DNA from: Lytechinus variegatus
Taxonomy: Eukaryota > Echinodermata > Echinoidea > Temnopleuroida > Toxopneustidae
Direction: 5' to 3'
Length of the DNA stretch: 64,000 nt
NCBI RefSeq assembly: GCF_018143015.1
Contig: NC_054741.1
Location: 62,966,697-63,030,696, forward strand
Position 1 is the first letter of the stretch, and every line of letters starts with the position of its first letter. The notes under the pieces are model-generated. The model ran no database searches and was not told the origin of the DNA. It worked only from the letters and a program-made list of their open reading frames with translations. The translations under genes and the position numbers were made by a program. Positions 1-13,545 of the stretch are shown here, piece after piece.

Positions 1-510
1 TTTATTATTTGCCTGTGGTTTGTTAGCTTCTTCCAGTTCCGGCATTTTCCCGACATCTGATTTTCCTTCCTCGTGTTTAGTATCTAGTTCTTGGACGTTT
101 TCCGGTCGTCTAGTTGGTTTAAAAACGAATTCCACTTCACTATCGTCCAAGGAGTCTGACATTTCCTCTGTGGTAGAGTCTGGACCTGCACGTCTTCTCC
201 TTCTTTTTGTCTTCTTACTCAGATTCATCATTTGGGCCATTAAGTTTGATAATTGCTTCATAATGCGACTCTGTGTCTTCTCTGTTCTATTATCTATCTT
301 TGAGCTTATTGCATTAGACATTATTTCTTCAGAGGAACAACTTAGCTCATCTATTTCCCTCTCTCTGTGCGGTACCCCCGCCATGTTTATCCCACTTCTG
401 ACACCAATTTTGTAGCGGCCGCCGCTCTCGCTTATTTCTTCCATTCCGACCTCTACGTCAGGATGGTGTTCAGTCTGTGGTGGATCACCTGAGCTTTTCT
501 CTATTTCCAT
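1..510 (-). CDS. gag-like ORF of a gypsy-type LTR retrotransposon, 3' end off window
   Basis: An uninterrupted minus-strand frame of 170 codons runs from an ATG at 510 to the left edge. An in-frame TGA lies 12 bases upstream of that ATG. A second ATG at 384 lies just after the primer-binding site and is the more conventional gag start. The product is hydrophilic: an acidic N-terminus, a helical stretch around the ATG-384 Met, then a basic cluster (KKTKRRRRRAG) followed by acidic Ser/Glu segments, which suits a structural nucleic-acid-binding protein. No zinc knuckle, protease or polymerase is visible because the ORF leaves the window. The gag identity rests on its position beside the primer site, not on a recognised domain. 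A host gene is possible but less likely. Confidence 0.5.
   Translation of the reverse strand, partial: MEIEKSSGDPPQTEHHPDVEVGMEEISESGGRYKIGVRSGINMAGVPHREREIDELSCSSEEIMSNAISSKIDNRTEKTQSRIMKQLSNLMAQMMNLSKKTKRRRRRAGPDSTTEEMSDSLDDSEVEFVFKPTRRPENVQELDTKHEEGKSDVGKMPELEEANKPQANNK
391..406 (-). other. tRNA primer-binding site of the left LTR element
   Basis: On the minus strand the bases read TGGTGTCAGAAGTGGG, the form of primer site used by many gypsy-type elements with a Leu-type tRNA. It lies four bases inside the CTACA end of the presumed 5' LTR (plus-strand TGTAG at 411). This fixes the LTR/internal boundary and the minus-strand orientation. Confidence 0.75.
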
Positions 511-1690
511 TTTTTGTCTATCTCAATATTTTCCGAGCATGCAGTTTCCAAGATAATTATAATAAGAGTGGAAGAAAATGCTTGAGCGGCTCGCTATAGT
601 TTATTTGCAATTAAGGGTCGTTTCGTCAAAATATATGACTATGGGGGTACACAGCAAAGAAATTAAGACACAGGGGTTTGTGACTCAGATTTTAGTTTCA
701 ATGGCAAAAAGAAAAATGGTGCACTTTATTATTCAAATTGCACAAATATATATATATATACATGTACTTTACTCGCCACTGTTACAGGTAAACAATGTCT
801 AATATTTAGATAAGCTCTAAGATATTTTTGTTATCAGAGAAATAAGGGCTAATTATTAAACTTTTATTTTGGGCATCCAAGTATAAGAATTTTCCAAATC
901 TATAACCGGCGTCTAGCTTAAGAGAAAAACATCTATTTCCAGCTTCCCAGTCTCGACATTCGATCGTTTCCACGTCTGTTAATTCCGGCGTCGATATATA
1001 CGAAGAGATTGATTCCTAGACTATTTACTTCAGGTCGCTCGCCCAAAATAATTATTAAGAAAATTTATATCATAGCAAGATCTATACTTTTATTAATCTG
1101 GACCTCTATTGGGGAATTCTCATATTCAAACATACGGGTCAATATAGGGACTTAATTCAATTCATATCGAGGTTTCCAGCGTCTATATGCCTTGGCTATA
1201 GGCTTGTTTCCTGCGTCTGTTTACCTTTCCAAGTTTTCCAAGTCTTCCCCGTGGCAAGCCTTCCGCAGTCAGATTTCCGTTGTTTGTGCCAGCCCCGGCG
1301 ACTAAACGTATCTTATTTATATGGACAAATTGCGGACGTAGGTGAAAACGGTGCGCCGAGCGGGTTTGGATAGCACACACACGTCTACGCGCAGCGTATA
1401 ATGTACAGAGAACTCGAACTGTGCTTTATCGAAGCCAGTTTATTCACAATTTCTCGTTTATTACTTCAAAACATTCAATAAGTCGATACGTTTCCAAAAG
1501 GATATATCTTTTTGCACTGAAATATATACAGAACCGTTCATATCAATACTCAAAAAGATATGAATTAGTCAAAAATCTATCAAAATCGACCAGCGCTGCG
1601 ATCGGACGTACTGTGCATTCCAAACGCTCATCCGCACTTATGCAAATACGCCGGCTGTGCTCTTATGCAAATTATGTACGTTCATAAACA
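411..1690 (-). mobile_element. Presumed 5' LTR of the left-edge gypsy-type element; outer edge uncertain
   Basis: The inner boundary is set by the primer site at 391-406. The outer boundary cannot be proved because the partner LTR lies outside the window. Plus-strand ...TAAACA at 1681-1690 would give a minus-strand TGTTTA start and a 1.28-kb LTR. Within it, ATGCAAAT octamer-type motifs occur at 1640-1647 and 1665-1672, and AATAAA (minus strand) lies near 1438-1443. No host exon was recognised here. Confidence 0.4.
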
Positions 1691-1999
1691 CAGCCAGCGA
1701 TGAATTATTCAATCTATATCTACACCAATTCGATCATAAAAACTGCAAATCAACTTATCTCCTAACATTTCTTCATTAAAAACTCAGGCCTCATTTACAA
1801 ACTAGCTAATACATTAATCATTTTCTGATTTGGAATATGAAATCTCAAGTAATTTCTAATAATAACCGAAAGACATAATACTCACGGCTGAATGAGTTCT
1901 CGCGACAGCTATGAATAATGAGTAAACAATAGTCATGCGCAGGGCTGATTGTTTACGTCACGATCCTTGTTGCGGGATCGTTACAATATGCAACACGCA

Positions 2000-2137
2000 A
2001 TCTTATTGATCAATATGCAGAAGTGCGTGTCCTCTTGGCATGATCCGACCGGTGCGGCCATGCCTTTGATACCTCATGCAACTAGACATTTAAGTGCAAC
2101 CATAGGTCATACTTAAATCTTTGTGAAACACCCCCTG
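2000..2137. repeat. MITE copy, family 1 (ends TTTGTGAAACACCCCCTG)
   Basis: The right end, GTCATACTTAAATCTTTG followed by TGAAACACCCCCTG, is identical to the right end of the element at 22473-22687. Interior blocks such as CCTCTTGGCA and GATCAATA also match, some in inverted order. The left end is degenerate, so this is probably a damaged copy. Confidence 0.6.
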
Positions 2138-2245
2138 ACCATTCAAAGTGAAATAATGATATGATAATATACTAACTATAGAAATATATTCATTCTAATT
2201 AAGAGTTATTGATATAAAAGTTTGATTGAAATGAAGGTTATTTAA

Positions 2246-5041
<2,796 letters not shown>

Positions 5042-5811
5042 GATATCTGAATTATTTAGTAGATAAATGTATGTTTGTAATGAAGTATGTAGATGTATTT
5101 TGAGATAAAACAGCGATCTACAGTAGATGTTGATGTAGTATAGTACAGGTGAAATGATAGTCATGAGTTGCTGATGTGTAGATGAATCATGCACACAAAA
5201 GTGAACATTTCCAAACAAATGTACATTCTCATTATTCAGATAAAAATCTGTTCCCAAAGATTTTTTTCAAAGCATGCATTTTGTTTTTTTTCTTGGTAAA
5301 GTCTTTGGTAGACTTTATGCAATATATTTTTTTCTCTGTGGATATATTTGGTACTTATCAAGATTATTTTATTTGAGTCTAAACTTATATAAATCTCCAT
5401 TCACACAGGAATATAGACAATTAAATTTAATCAGAATTAATCTTGCCAACTGGATTGGATTATAGGATCACTTCCATTCATAAGTTCATTTGACAAGAGT
5501 AATTCTACATTTTGATTGATTTCTTAAAGTCTCTTTCTATTTTTTAAAGTTTTTTAAGTTATTAGTAAGGTATGAGTGATAGAAGTAAGTTGCTAGGTGG
5601 GTGCAAAAAGGCTGTTGATGGCAACACATGCAGGCATATCTAATGTGGCATGTGCCCCAGGCACCAATGGGAGACTGCATTGTAGGTTGCAAAATAGAAA
5701 CGGAATTGATAAACTTTTGAACTTTAGTCTCCTGAAAGTGCAAAGTATCAACGCTTGTGCAAGAGTCAGAAATTGAAAGCGGCATGATTCAAAACACATG
5801 TCCAGTATGCT

Positions 5812-6567
5812 GGGGTGGTATTCTGTAACTTTGTCATAACTTTTGTCATAAATTTTGTCATTTCTCTCCGAGATGTGACACCGCTATGATTGTCACAAAT
5901 CGGTATTCTGAACATTGTCTTTTCCCTGTCATATCTCTCAAAGTTCCCACCCATCTATTCGGAAGCAAACCAATCAAAATCATCGTTAGTTCCCAGTTGG
6001 AGCCCTTCTAGCCAATAGGAAAGCCCCGTGGCAGGTAGGGCGTATCCCCAAACCAGTTGCTGGCATCGCGCAACTACGCGTATATTGATGCGCTTAATTA
6101 CAAAGAGAGACAGGGAGCTGTGAAGAATTTTAGAGGAGAGGTAGAAAAGTAAGAAAAACAGAGAAAAAAGGAGGAATAAATATGTAGGGCCTAAGTAATT
6201 GTAGCATGAAGAAATAATTGTGAAAATTGTCATGGAAGATGAGTGAAACTAATACCATAATCTAATCTAAATAATATAATTATTTGCTTGACATTCAGTC
6301 GACAGGGTATCGGGATATTTGGTACTAAAAGATATGACAAAATTTATGACTGCTACCCCCTGTCATAACTTTTGTCATATCTTTTGCTTGTATAAAAGGA
6401 TTACGCGCATTTAAAGCCGCGTATTTTTGCTGCGCGCTAAAGAGAAGAGACAAAATTTATGACAATTTTTGTGACAAAAGTTATGACATCCACCAGAATA
6501 CCGATTTTGTCATATCTCTGAGATAAGATAAAATATGGAGAAAAGACAATGTTCAGAATACCGCCCC
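5812..6567. mobile_element. 0.76-kb terminal-inverted-repeat element (GGGGTGGTATTCTG)
   Basis: The left end GGGGTGGTATTCTG is matched by its reverse complement CAGAATACCGCCCC at the right end. Subterminal GGTATTCTGAACATTGTCTT (5901-5920) recurs inverted near 6542-6561. The arms are rich in TTTGTCATAACTTTTGTCAT-type repeats. No transposase is present. Confidence 0.8.
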
Positions 6568-7796
6568 GGTTTTCCTGAAATAGATCATTTGCAGCATCCT
6601 CATTCACTTTGCATTTTTAACTGATTCTACTTTTTGATTTTCAAAAATTTATTGCTTGCCATTCTTTCATATTAGATTTTTTTTAAGATTGTGAAAGTTA
6701 TGTTTATATTCCAAATATTTTAACAAATTGGATCTTAATACATGTAGTATTTTACTTAAAAAATGATTCAGGTTTTGTATTGCAGTATTCTTTTACCTCA
6801 TAGTGAAGTGTTGGCTTTTTAAAATTCAATCTTAAAAATTCAATTTCCATGACTTGTTTTGATGTTCATTTATTGCAATTGAGTTCTAATATAAAGTCAA
6901 GTAGTGGATTCATTTATCAGTATTTAGAAGAACTTTGTGAAGAAATATTTCTGAATGTCTTTATAAAGATGTGAAAAGGCAATGTTTATGGAAGGGATTT
7001 CTTTGGACAGGTTATTTTTCAGTGAATTGATGTTGGATAGATTGAAGGGGTTTTCAACTATAAGTTTTCAATTACTTGTCATATTTTTTTTTACCATACT
7101 GTACTTCTGGTACATATGGCATATGACACCTTAATAAAAAAAAATCACAGCTGACGTGTCTTCAAGTAGGAATCCTGTGTTTGCCTGAGGAATGTGAGGA
7201 TAGACAACAAAAATGCATATTTCTTACTAATAGAAATGGTACCTTATCAGATGCAATGAAATAGAATAATTGGTTTTGTTAGGCAATGCTTACAATTGCA
7301 TTTGCAATCAATTTGGGTCATATTTATTTTTTATTACTTTGATTTCCATACATATTTCTTTTACTGAAATAGGGACAAAAGCAGCAGAGTGATTGTTTTG
7401 CTTTTAATCTGTGGGAGAAGCCTTGTCAACCTTTTGAGGTTTCTTCTGCTAATAGGTGCAACAACTTTAGATTTGCAGGGAGCTTATCTTGTTACTTTAA
7501 TCATAGTCAACAATGGAATGTATCGATTTGAAGATCACATGGCTTAGAAAGGGTGTTCACACTGCATGAAAAAAAGGGGAAGAGATGAGAATGGAGTGTG
7601 CATTTGATGATTATTAGATTAGAAAATTCTACTATAAATGTTTGAGGCTTCAATTTTTTTTATCGCCTGAACATGTCAATGTCTTTGATAATGAAATTTC
7701 CACAACTGAAATTCCTAATGACAACCCTATAGGTTTGAATGTAGAATAGAAATAAAAGTAGAAGCAAAAATAATCTTCTTGAGTTAATGGCACTGA

Positions 7797-8266
7797 TGCT
7801 ATAGACCAGTTCGTAGTTACTTCATGGACAATTTTGGTCAAATGACCTTTCATTTCTTTCATCATGATTTCATGATTTCAAGATTTCAAAGCAAGATATT
7901 ACGTAAGCTTGCCTTACATAGCATGATGAAGAAATTGAATAGACCAGGTGACTAGAATAGCACTCAAATGAACACTTAATGAATGCATTTGTTGCATTCC
8001 TACTTTAAATGCATTTCTTAGCGTGTTGCACAATGTACTTTGCAAACTGTGAAATACCAGTCGTTCGTGGAAGCATTGTTGTTTTTTGTGGATGTAAATG
8101 AAAATGACAATTCAAAAGAATTTATGAATAATCAAGACATCAAAGTTGATGCTTATCTCATTAGATTTTAAAGCACCATGTCACTTTAGTACAAATGACC
8201 TGCTTCTGATCATGCCTAGAATCTTTTGATCATGCGCAGAAAGGAACTATGAACTGGCTTATTGAG
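7797..8266. mobile_element. MITE family 2, copy 1 (ATAGACCAGTTCGTAGTT)
   Basis: The left end ATAGACCAGTTCGTAGTTAC is mirrored at the right by GAACTATGAACTGGCTTATT. It shares AGACCAGGTGACTAGAATAG and the CAAATGACCT blocks with the copy at 55731-56162. It is noncoding. Confidence 0.7.
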
Positions 8267-10376
8267 ATAAATTTCTTGTGAAATTGGGAATTGAAGGGAA
8301 TTTACTATCTGTAGACTTTCATTTTTCATTTAATAGTGAAATATCTTTTTTATGTGGATAATTTTATTTATTTCATATTATGTGTACTTTATCAATAATA
8401 AGCTGTCATGAATACAAAATCAGATTCACAAAACTAAGAAAGGTCAAGACCCATAACTTATTAATAACATTAATTTCATTAAGTAGCAGTATAAGTAACA
8501 TTTCAAGCTAAAACAATAAGTTATACAGTGCTAAAACCTTTACCCTGGAATATATAATAATGTGAATGTAAAAGGTCAACCAGTATGCATATAAAGCTGT
8601 TGGAAACCCAGGAGGCATTTTATGAATTTTTATTGATTTTAAAGTTTGTAACCAAAACACGGAGAGTTATAGATAGTACAAGTATATGTAGAATGTCATA
8701 GTTTTGTTGTCGAGGGGAAACATAGGGGTCTTAACGAAATGTGCAATTACAGCTGTAGATGTAATTTTGCTGTAGAAAATGAATGGCTTTGTTAATAGTT
8801 ATAAATATGGTTGATTTGACCTTTTAATGAAATGTACATATTGTAAATATATATCTTAGATTCATAAGTATGAGGTCATAGATTACATAAATTGCCAAAG
8901 CATATTATTCTTAAACACAGATCACAATGTAAAAATATACATACACATGTAAATATTGAATTTTTCCATAGTGCATGAAACAATCGGCAAGTTGTCTCAG
9001 AATGAATATTCATGCCAACACCTGGGTGGAGAGTGGTAAAATGTAGATTTAGTCATGCTTTTAGACATCACTGCAGCAACAGGAATCAGATTGCAAGCAT
9101 TATGGCCTAGTGTGATCTGACATTGTGGCAGTTCAGAGTGATTGTAAGTACAGACATACATACACTATCACTTCGCCAAAGTGTGGCGTAACCCGTTTCC
9201 TTTGGATCTGTGTGGTCTGTGTACCAACCTTTAATATGGAAATTGAATTATTCATTATTCAATTATTCCAATAATTAATCATGGCTGAAAACAGAAGTGA
9301 TTCATCCAGATAACGTCTTGTTTTTGTTCTGTGTTGTTGTTGGCGGAAAAAAGGCGTGAAGGCTGTCCTTCCGGTCAGGCTTTTGCAGGATTTCTCTGTG
9401 CACATAGGCATTCCATTTCCAGAAAAACTCTAATGGATAGAATGATTTATTGAAAGTTGCAGTAGGATGTTGATAGGAGTAGAAACTAGATTGTTATGGA
9501 GGTAAATGCTGTATGTAGTTTCAATTCTCAGCTGTAGATAAATTGATCTTATCATGATACATTTAATGCAGATGAACATTAATGCTTAGACTTCATGCTG
9601 TCTAAGGTATCATAGACTTGTTTTTTTTCCTTTTATACTCTACATTCTCCACATTTCCATGGATATTTATTCAAAAAATCACCCAGCACTTCACATATGT
9701 GTAGGATGATATTAATTCATATGACTTGCCAAATATGTATAAAGTTATTTTTCATGTTCTAATAACAAACAATTGGACATGTATACTGATTACATTCCAC
9801 GGATAAGTAGTCAAATGTATATTGCTACTTGCACATGTATGCTACCATGTATTTCTGTAAATGTCCTGGCCTGTAATAACACATGTAGATGATATCGTAC
9901 TTGTTGAAGACAGATTGTTCTATTTCTTGAAAATTACTAAATATATTCCAAAAAGTTCTACTAGTTTTGAAAGTATCAGTGTGTATAGTACCTATCGTGC
10001 ATTAGTTATGTACATGTATCATATAGTAATATGGTATATTAAATGTGGATGTTCATAATCATTTTTATGTGCCTTGAAATGCTGTACAAACACTAGACAT
10101 CCTTCTAAATGTTGTCATATTACATAATGTATCTTTGGTGCACGACATTATATTCTATTAAAAAAAGAAAACTTGTTTATGATATATGTATAACATAACT
10201 CTATATGGTAGAATTTATAGTTAGAAATTATGGAAACATCTATAGCTGTGCTATTGTTGGCAATTTTGTGCTCCAATATTTATAATAAAAAAAAACTTCT
10301 GGACTAAGATCTATTTTTCCCCCAGTGTTTGAATGATTTTTTTTGGCGAGTGTTTTAAGTTGTGAAGACTAGAGAT

Positions 10377-10700
10377 AATAAACTTCTCAAAAAAAGTTTG
10401 GAAATCTGACGTTGATTGATAATCCCCCCTCGGCTATAGTGAATGCTAATGTGTGATTGATAACAATGAATAGATCATTTAATTCTTTTTAAAATGATAC
10501 CCACATGATATGATTATGGTTCACATGGGAGGTGCAGTACCTTGAAATGTGGGGCAAGGTCAAAATTCAAAAGTTGGGAGTTGGGAGAAATTATTGGCTA
10601 AACTCAGATTTCCAAACTTTTTTTGAAGAGTTTAGGAAGAAAATAGTTGGGAGAAATTAATGGCTAAACTCAGATTTCCAAACTTTTTTTTAGGAGTTCA
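10377..10700. mobile_element. Fold-back element with duplicated right arm
   Basis: AAAAAAAGTTTGGAAATCTGA at the left is repeated in inverse orientation twice at the right (about 10605-10628 and 10668-10692). The two right copies form a direct repeat of about 75 bp containing TTGGGAGAAATTA and GGCTAAACTCAGATTTCC. Confidence 0.65.
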
Positions 10701-12766
10701 GAATACATTAAAACAAAATCATGGTTAATTTTAGAAAATATTGATAACTATTACATGTAGGTTGTGAGGAATGCAAATGCACAAGAGGCAAGAGAGGAAG
10801 AAAATAAAGAGAGAAAGAGGGGAGGGGAAAGAGTAAATATAAAAATTGTACCAAAAAAAATGATTGACACATTTGAATTTCAGATAGCTTTCTTGATAAA
10901 TGTATATCTAATATTTTTGGAAATTTTTGGGTGAATCTATTCTGATCATAGACAACATTCAATTGTTGATGTGTTTCAGTTAAGGTAGACATAATGATTT
11001 ATGACATTGACTAGAAACAAAATTTGCATTGGACTTGGACTGGAAATCACAATTTTGAGCAATTTAGGGCCTGAAATGCTCTCACAAAACATTGTGTATC
11101 TTCAAAACTGCATACTTGTGTGATACCAATTTGTCTTAAATATTTGCAAGACTTCACAGGAAAATGTCATGGAATACTGCAGCGCAAGTTTTTCATGTTA
11201 CATGTGTGTTTGGTTAAACTAAGCACAGGCATGAAAAATATAGGGGATGAAGATCTGAATACCAGCAGTTTTCGGATAAAAGAGTTCAAATGGCTTTTAA
11301 TGTCTATAATTGTTTCAAAAGCTTGTTTGGTGATTCATTTTATTGTATGAGTAGACCATGGGTTCTCAATTAGCACAGTGCATTTTAACCCTTGCAATAT
11401 GGCACACTCAAGCCACTATGACAACCCCCCTCCCACAAAGTTTTGATGTTTCACAAATAATGTTGTGTTCATGTTAATAGTAGCAGTTTTGATGCCAACT
11501 AAAATGCCTCACATTTCAAAGTTTAGGAAGTGTCCACCTGTTGAACCCAATCAGATGCCCTCAGTGAGCAAATGAACCCCATGCCAAGCCATGACACTTT
11601 CTGGACGCACACAACTAATAGGATCCGGCAATTTCAGGAATCCCCTTTAGACCCATACCTAAAATGTTATGGTTGGAAAAATATTCATATAAAATCAACG
11701 GTGCATATCTGAACAATTTTTTCATATGGGCACAATGAGGGATTTATTACTACTGGATCTGTTCAGTTCCATGGGAGAGCATTAATATGTCAATGCTGGA
11801 TTTTATGGGACCTTAATTAGTTGCCCAAGAAACCATGTGAGCACTGTGACTGCAACCAAGTTTGCACATAGTCTTGGTTTGAGCCCCTGTAGCGCGTAAA
11901 AATGCTGCAAAACACCTTTTCATATCTTTAGAAGGAAAGTGGATGAACTACCAAACGATAAAGGTGTGGATGGTGTCATTATAAAGACTTATTTTTGGCA
12001 ATTGGCAATCATCCAGAGACTTCAGTGTAAATAAACAATCTATATGCAAACCTTTTACCATGGATACTTTATATTCTACATTTATTTACATCTGCAATCA
12101 TATATTCTCTTTATCTACAGTGTAGCAAGTGCTTGTACATGAATTCACACACTTTAACCTCAAAGATACAAGTTTTAATTGCCCTCAAGTATTGTCTTTT
12201 TAATAAATACTAAAGCTCTAGTTGAAAAAAGAAATCACGATCATTTTCTTTTTCTAATATTACTATTAACATATTAATTTCCTTGATTTTAATGAACCAT
12301 TCATTGATTAATTAATGGATGGCTTTTAAATCTTAATACCGAAAAAATCTGTAACATGAATCTGAGGCTGCTTTAAAATAATATAAAGAGTACATAAAGA
12401 ACAAAATACGACATACATAAGTACAAGAAGGCTTCTTGTTTTTGAATTTGGCAAGAATTACAAAGAATTTAATGCATCTTCTAGTCTGTCATGTCATTTT
12501 CCTCACTTTATTACCCGAGCCCTTGTGAAATGAAGGTTTGCAATGCATTGCAAATTTTATGATAGGTAATTCTGAATGCAAGATTCAGACCATCAATCAC
12601 TTGAAAATTTGAAATTGATAATTACAAGAGTAATGATAATTCAGTGGGAAAAACAGACTTAAGATTGAGTTTTTGGCAACATCCCCAAAGACTTTATTAA
12701 ACTGAAAATGCTTTTAACTATGCCTGACCAAGCATGCATGTCACAATGGTTTTCCTTTTATCATTT

Positions 12767-13545
12767 TCTTTTGGTTGTGATAGATATATTGACATACTCA
12801 AGGGGAATTTTCAAGCAGAGTTGGAACCAAGCATTCAAATTACTTTCTCTTGGCTGTAGGGGTATATTTGAGATCTAGATACAAGTATACTGGCATACAG
12901 GGAAGATTCAGTAAACACGTTCAAGCTAAAATTTGAATCACTCTCTTGACTATGTTTGCCTACATTATACTCAAAGGAAAATTTGAAGGATCGAATTACA
13001 GGGTTCCCAGCTTTTCGAGAAAACAAAATTCCCTGATGAAGTTTAAACATTCCCTGGTAATTATTTAAACCCATCCCCAGTTTTGCATGCTTTTAAGTTA
13101 ATGCAGTGAATCACATGTATTTTCAGTATAAAACAATGTAAAACTAAGTAAGTACTATTACACAGGCATGTAATGGCCTCCCTTCTCCCCATAAAGCCAT
13201 CTTTTCCTCACCTTATACTGAAAGAGCTTGATATACAACGAAATATAAGAGTCGGACTGACTACCATGCTTTCGACTTTTTTGCTGATCAAATTTCCGAT
13301 TTTCCTTGACTGGACAAAAGTAAAATAATTTTCCCTGATGGGCTGGGAACCCTGAATTACTTTCTCTTGGTTGCTGCATTTCATACATAAGTTTCAATGA
13401 AAGAGTTCAATATAAGCGTTTAAATCACTTTCTCTTGGCTGTTGTGATAGAAGTACGATCTAGATACATTTACAAACAGGGGAAGAAGTTTTGATGACAG
13501 AGTTGAAGGACTGCTCTTGAATCACTTTCTCTTTGCTGTGGTAGT
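12767..13545. repeat. Degenerate tandem array overlapping the last FERRY3 codons
   Basis: Units of roughly 60-100 bp begin with variants of TCACTTTCTCTTGGCTGT: near 12767, 12839, 12938, 13358, 13425 and 13522. Several units also share GATCTAGATACA and ACAGGG(G)AAGA. The unit at 13522 carries the real FERRY3 stop codon and its last codons (minus-strand ACAGCAAAGAGAAAGTGA). The array is interrupted by an inserted element at 12999-13354. Confidence 0.7.
12999..13354. mobile_element. MITE with CAGGGTTCCCAGC ends and 5-bp AATTA target duplication
   Basis: CAGGGTTCCCAGC at the left pairs with GCTGGGAACCCTG at the right. The flanks are AATTA on both sides, a plausible target-site duplication. The CAGGG ends recall hAT-derived MITEs, although hAT duplications are usually 8 bp. 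It sits inside the tandem array downstream of the FERRY3 stop. It has no ORF of note. Confidence 0.75.

Larger units (their letters stand above)
5042..12766. other. 3'UTR and intergenic DNA downstream of the C2 gene; no gene seen
   Basis: AT-rich sequence with only short unrelated open frames. It contains inverted-repeat elements at 5812-6567, 7797-8266 and 10377-10700 (separate entries). AATAAA motifs occur near 7132 and 10377, but the last lies inside a repeat, so the end of the C2-gene transcript cannot be fixed. I see nothing coding in 8267-10376 or 10700-12766. Confidence 0.6.
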
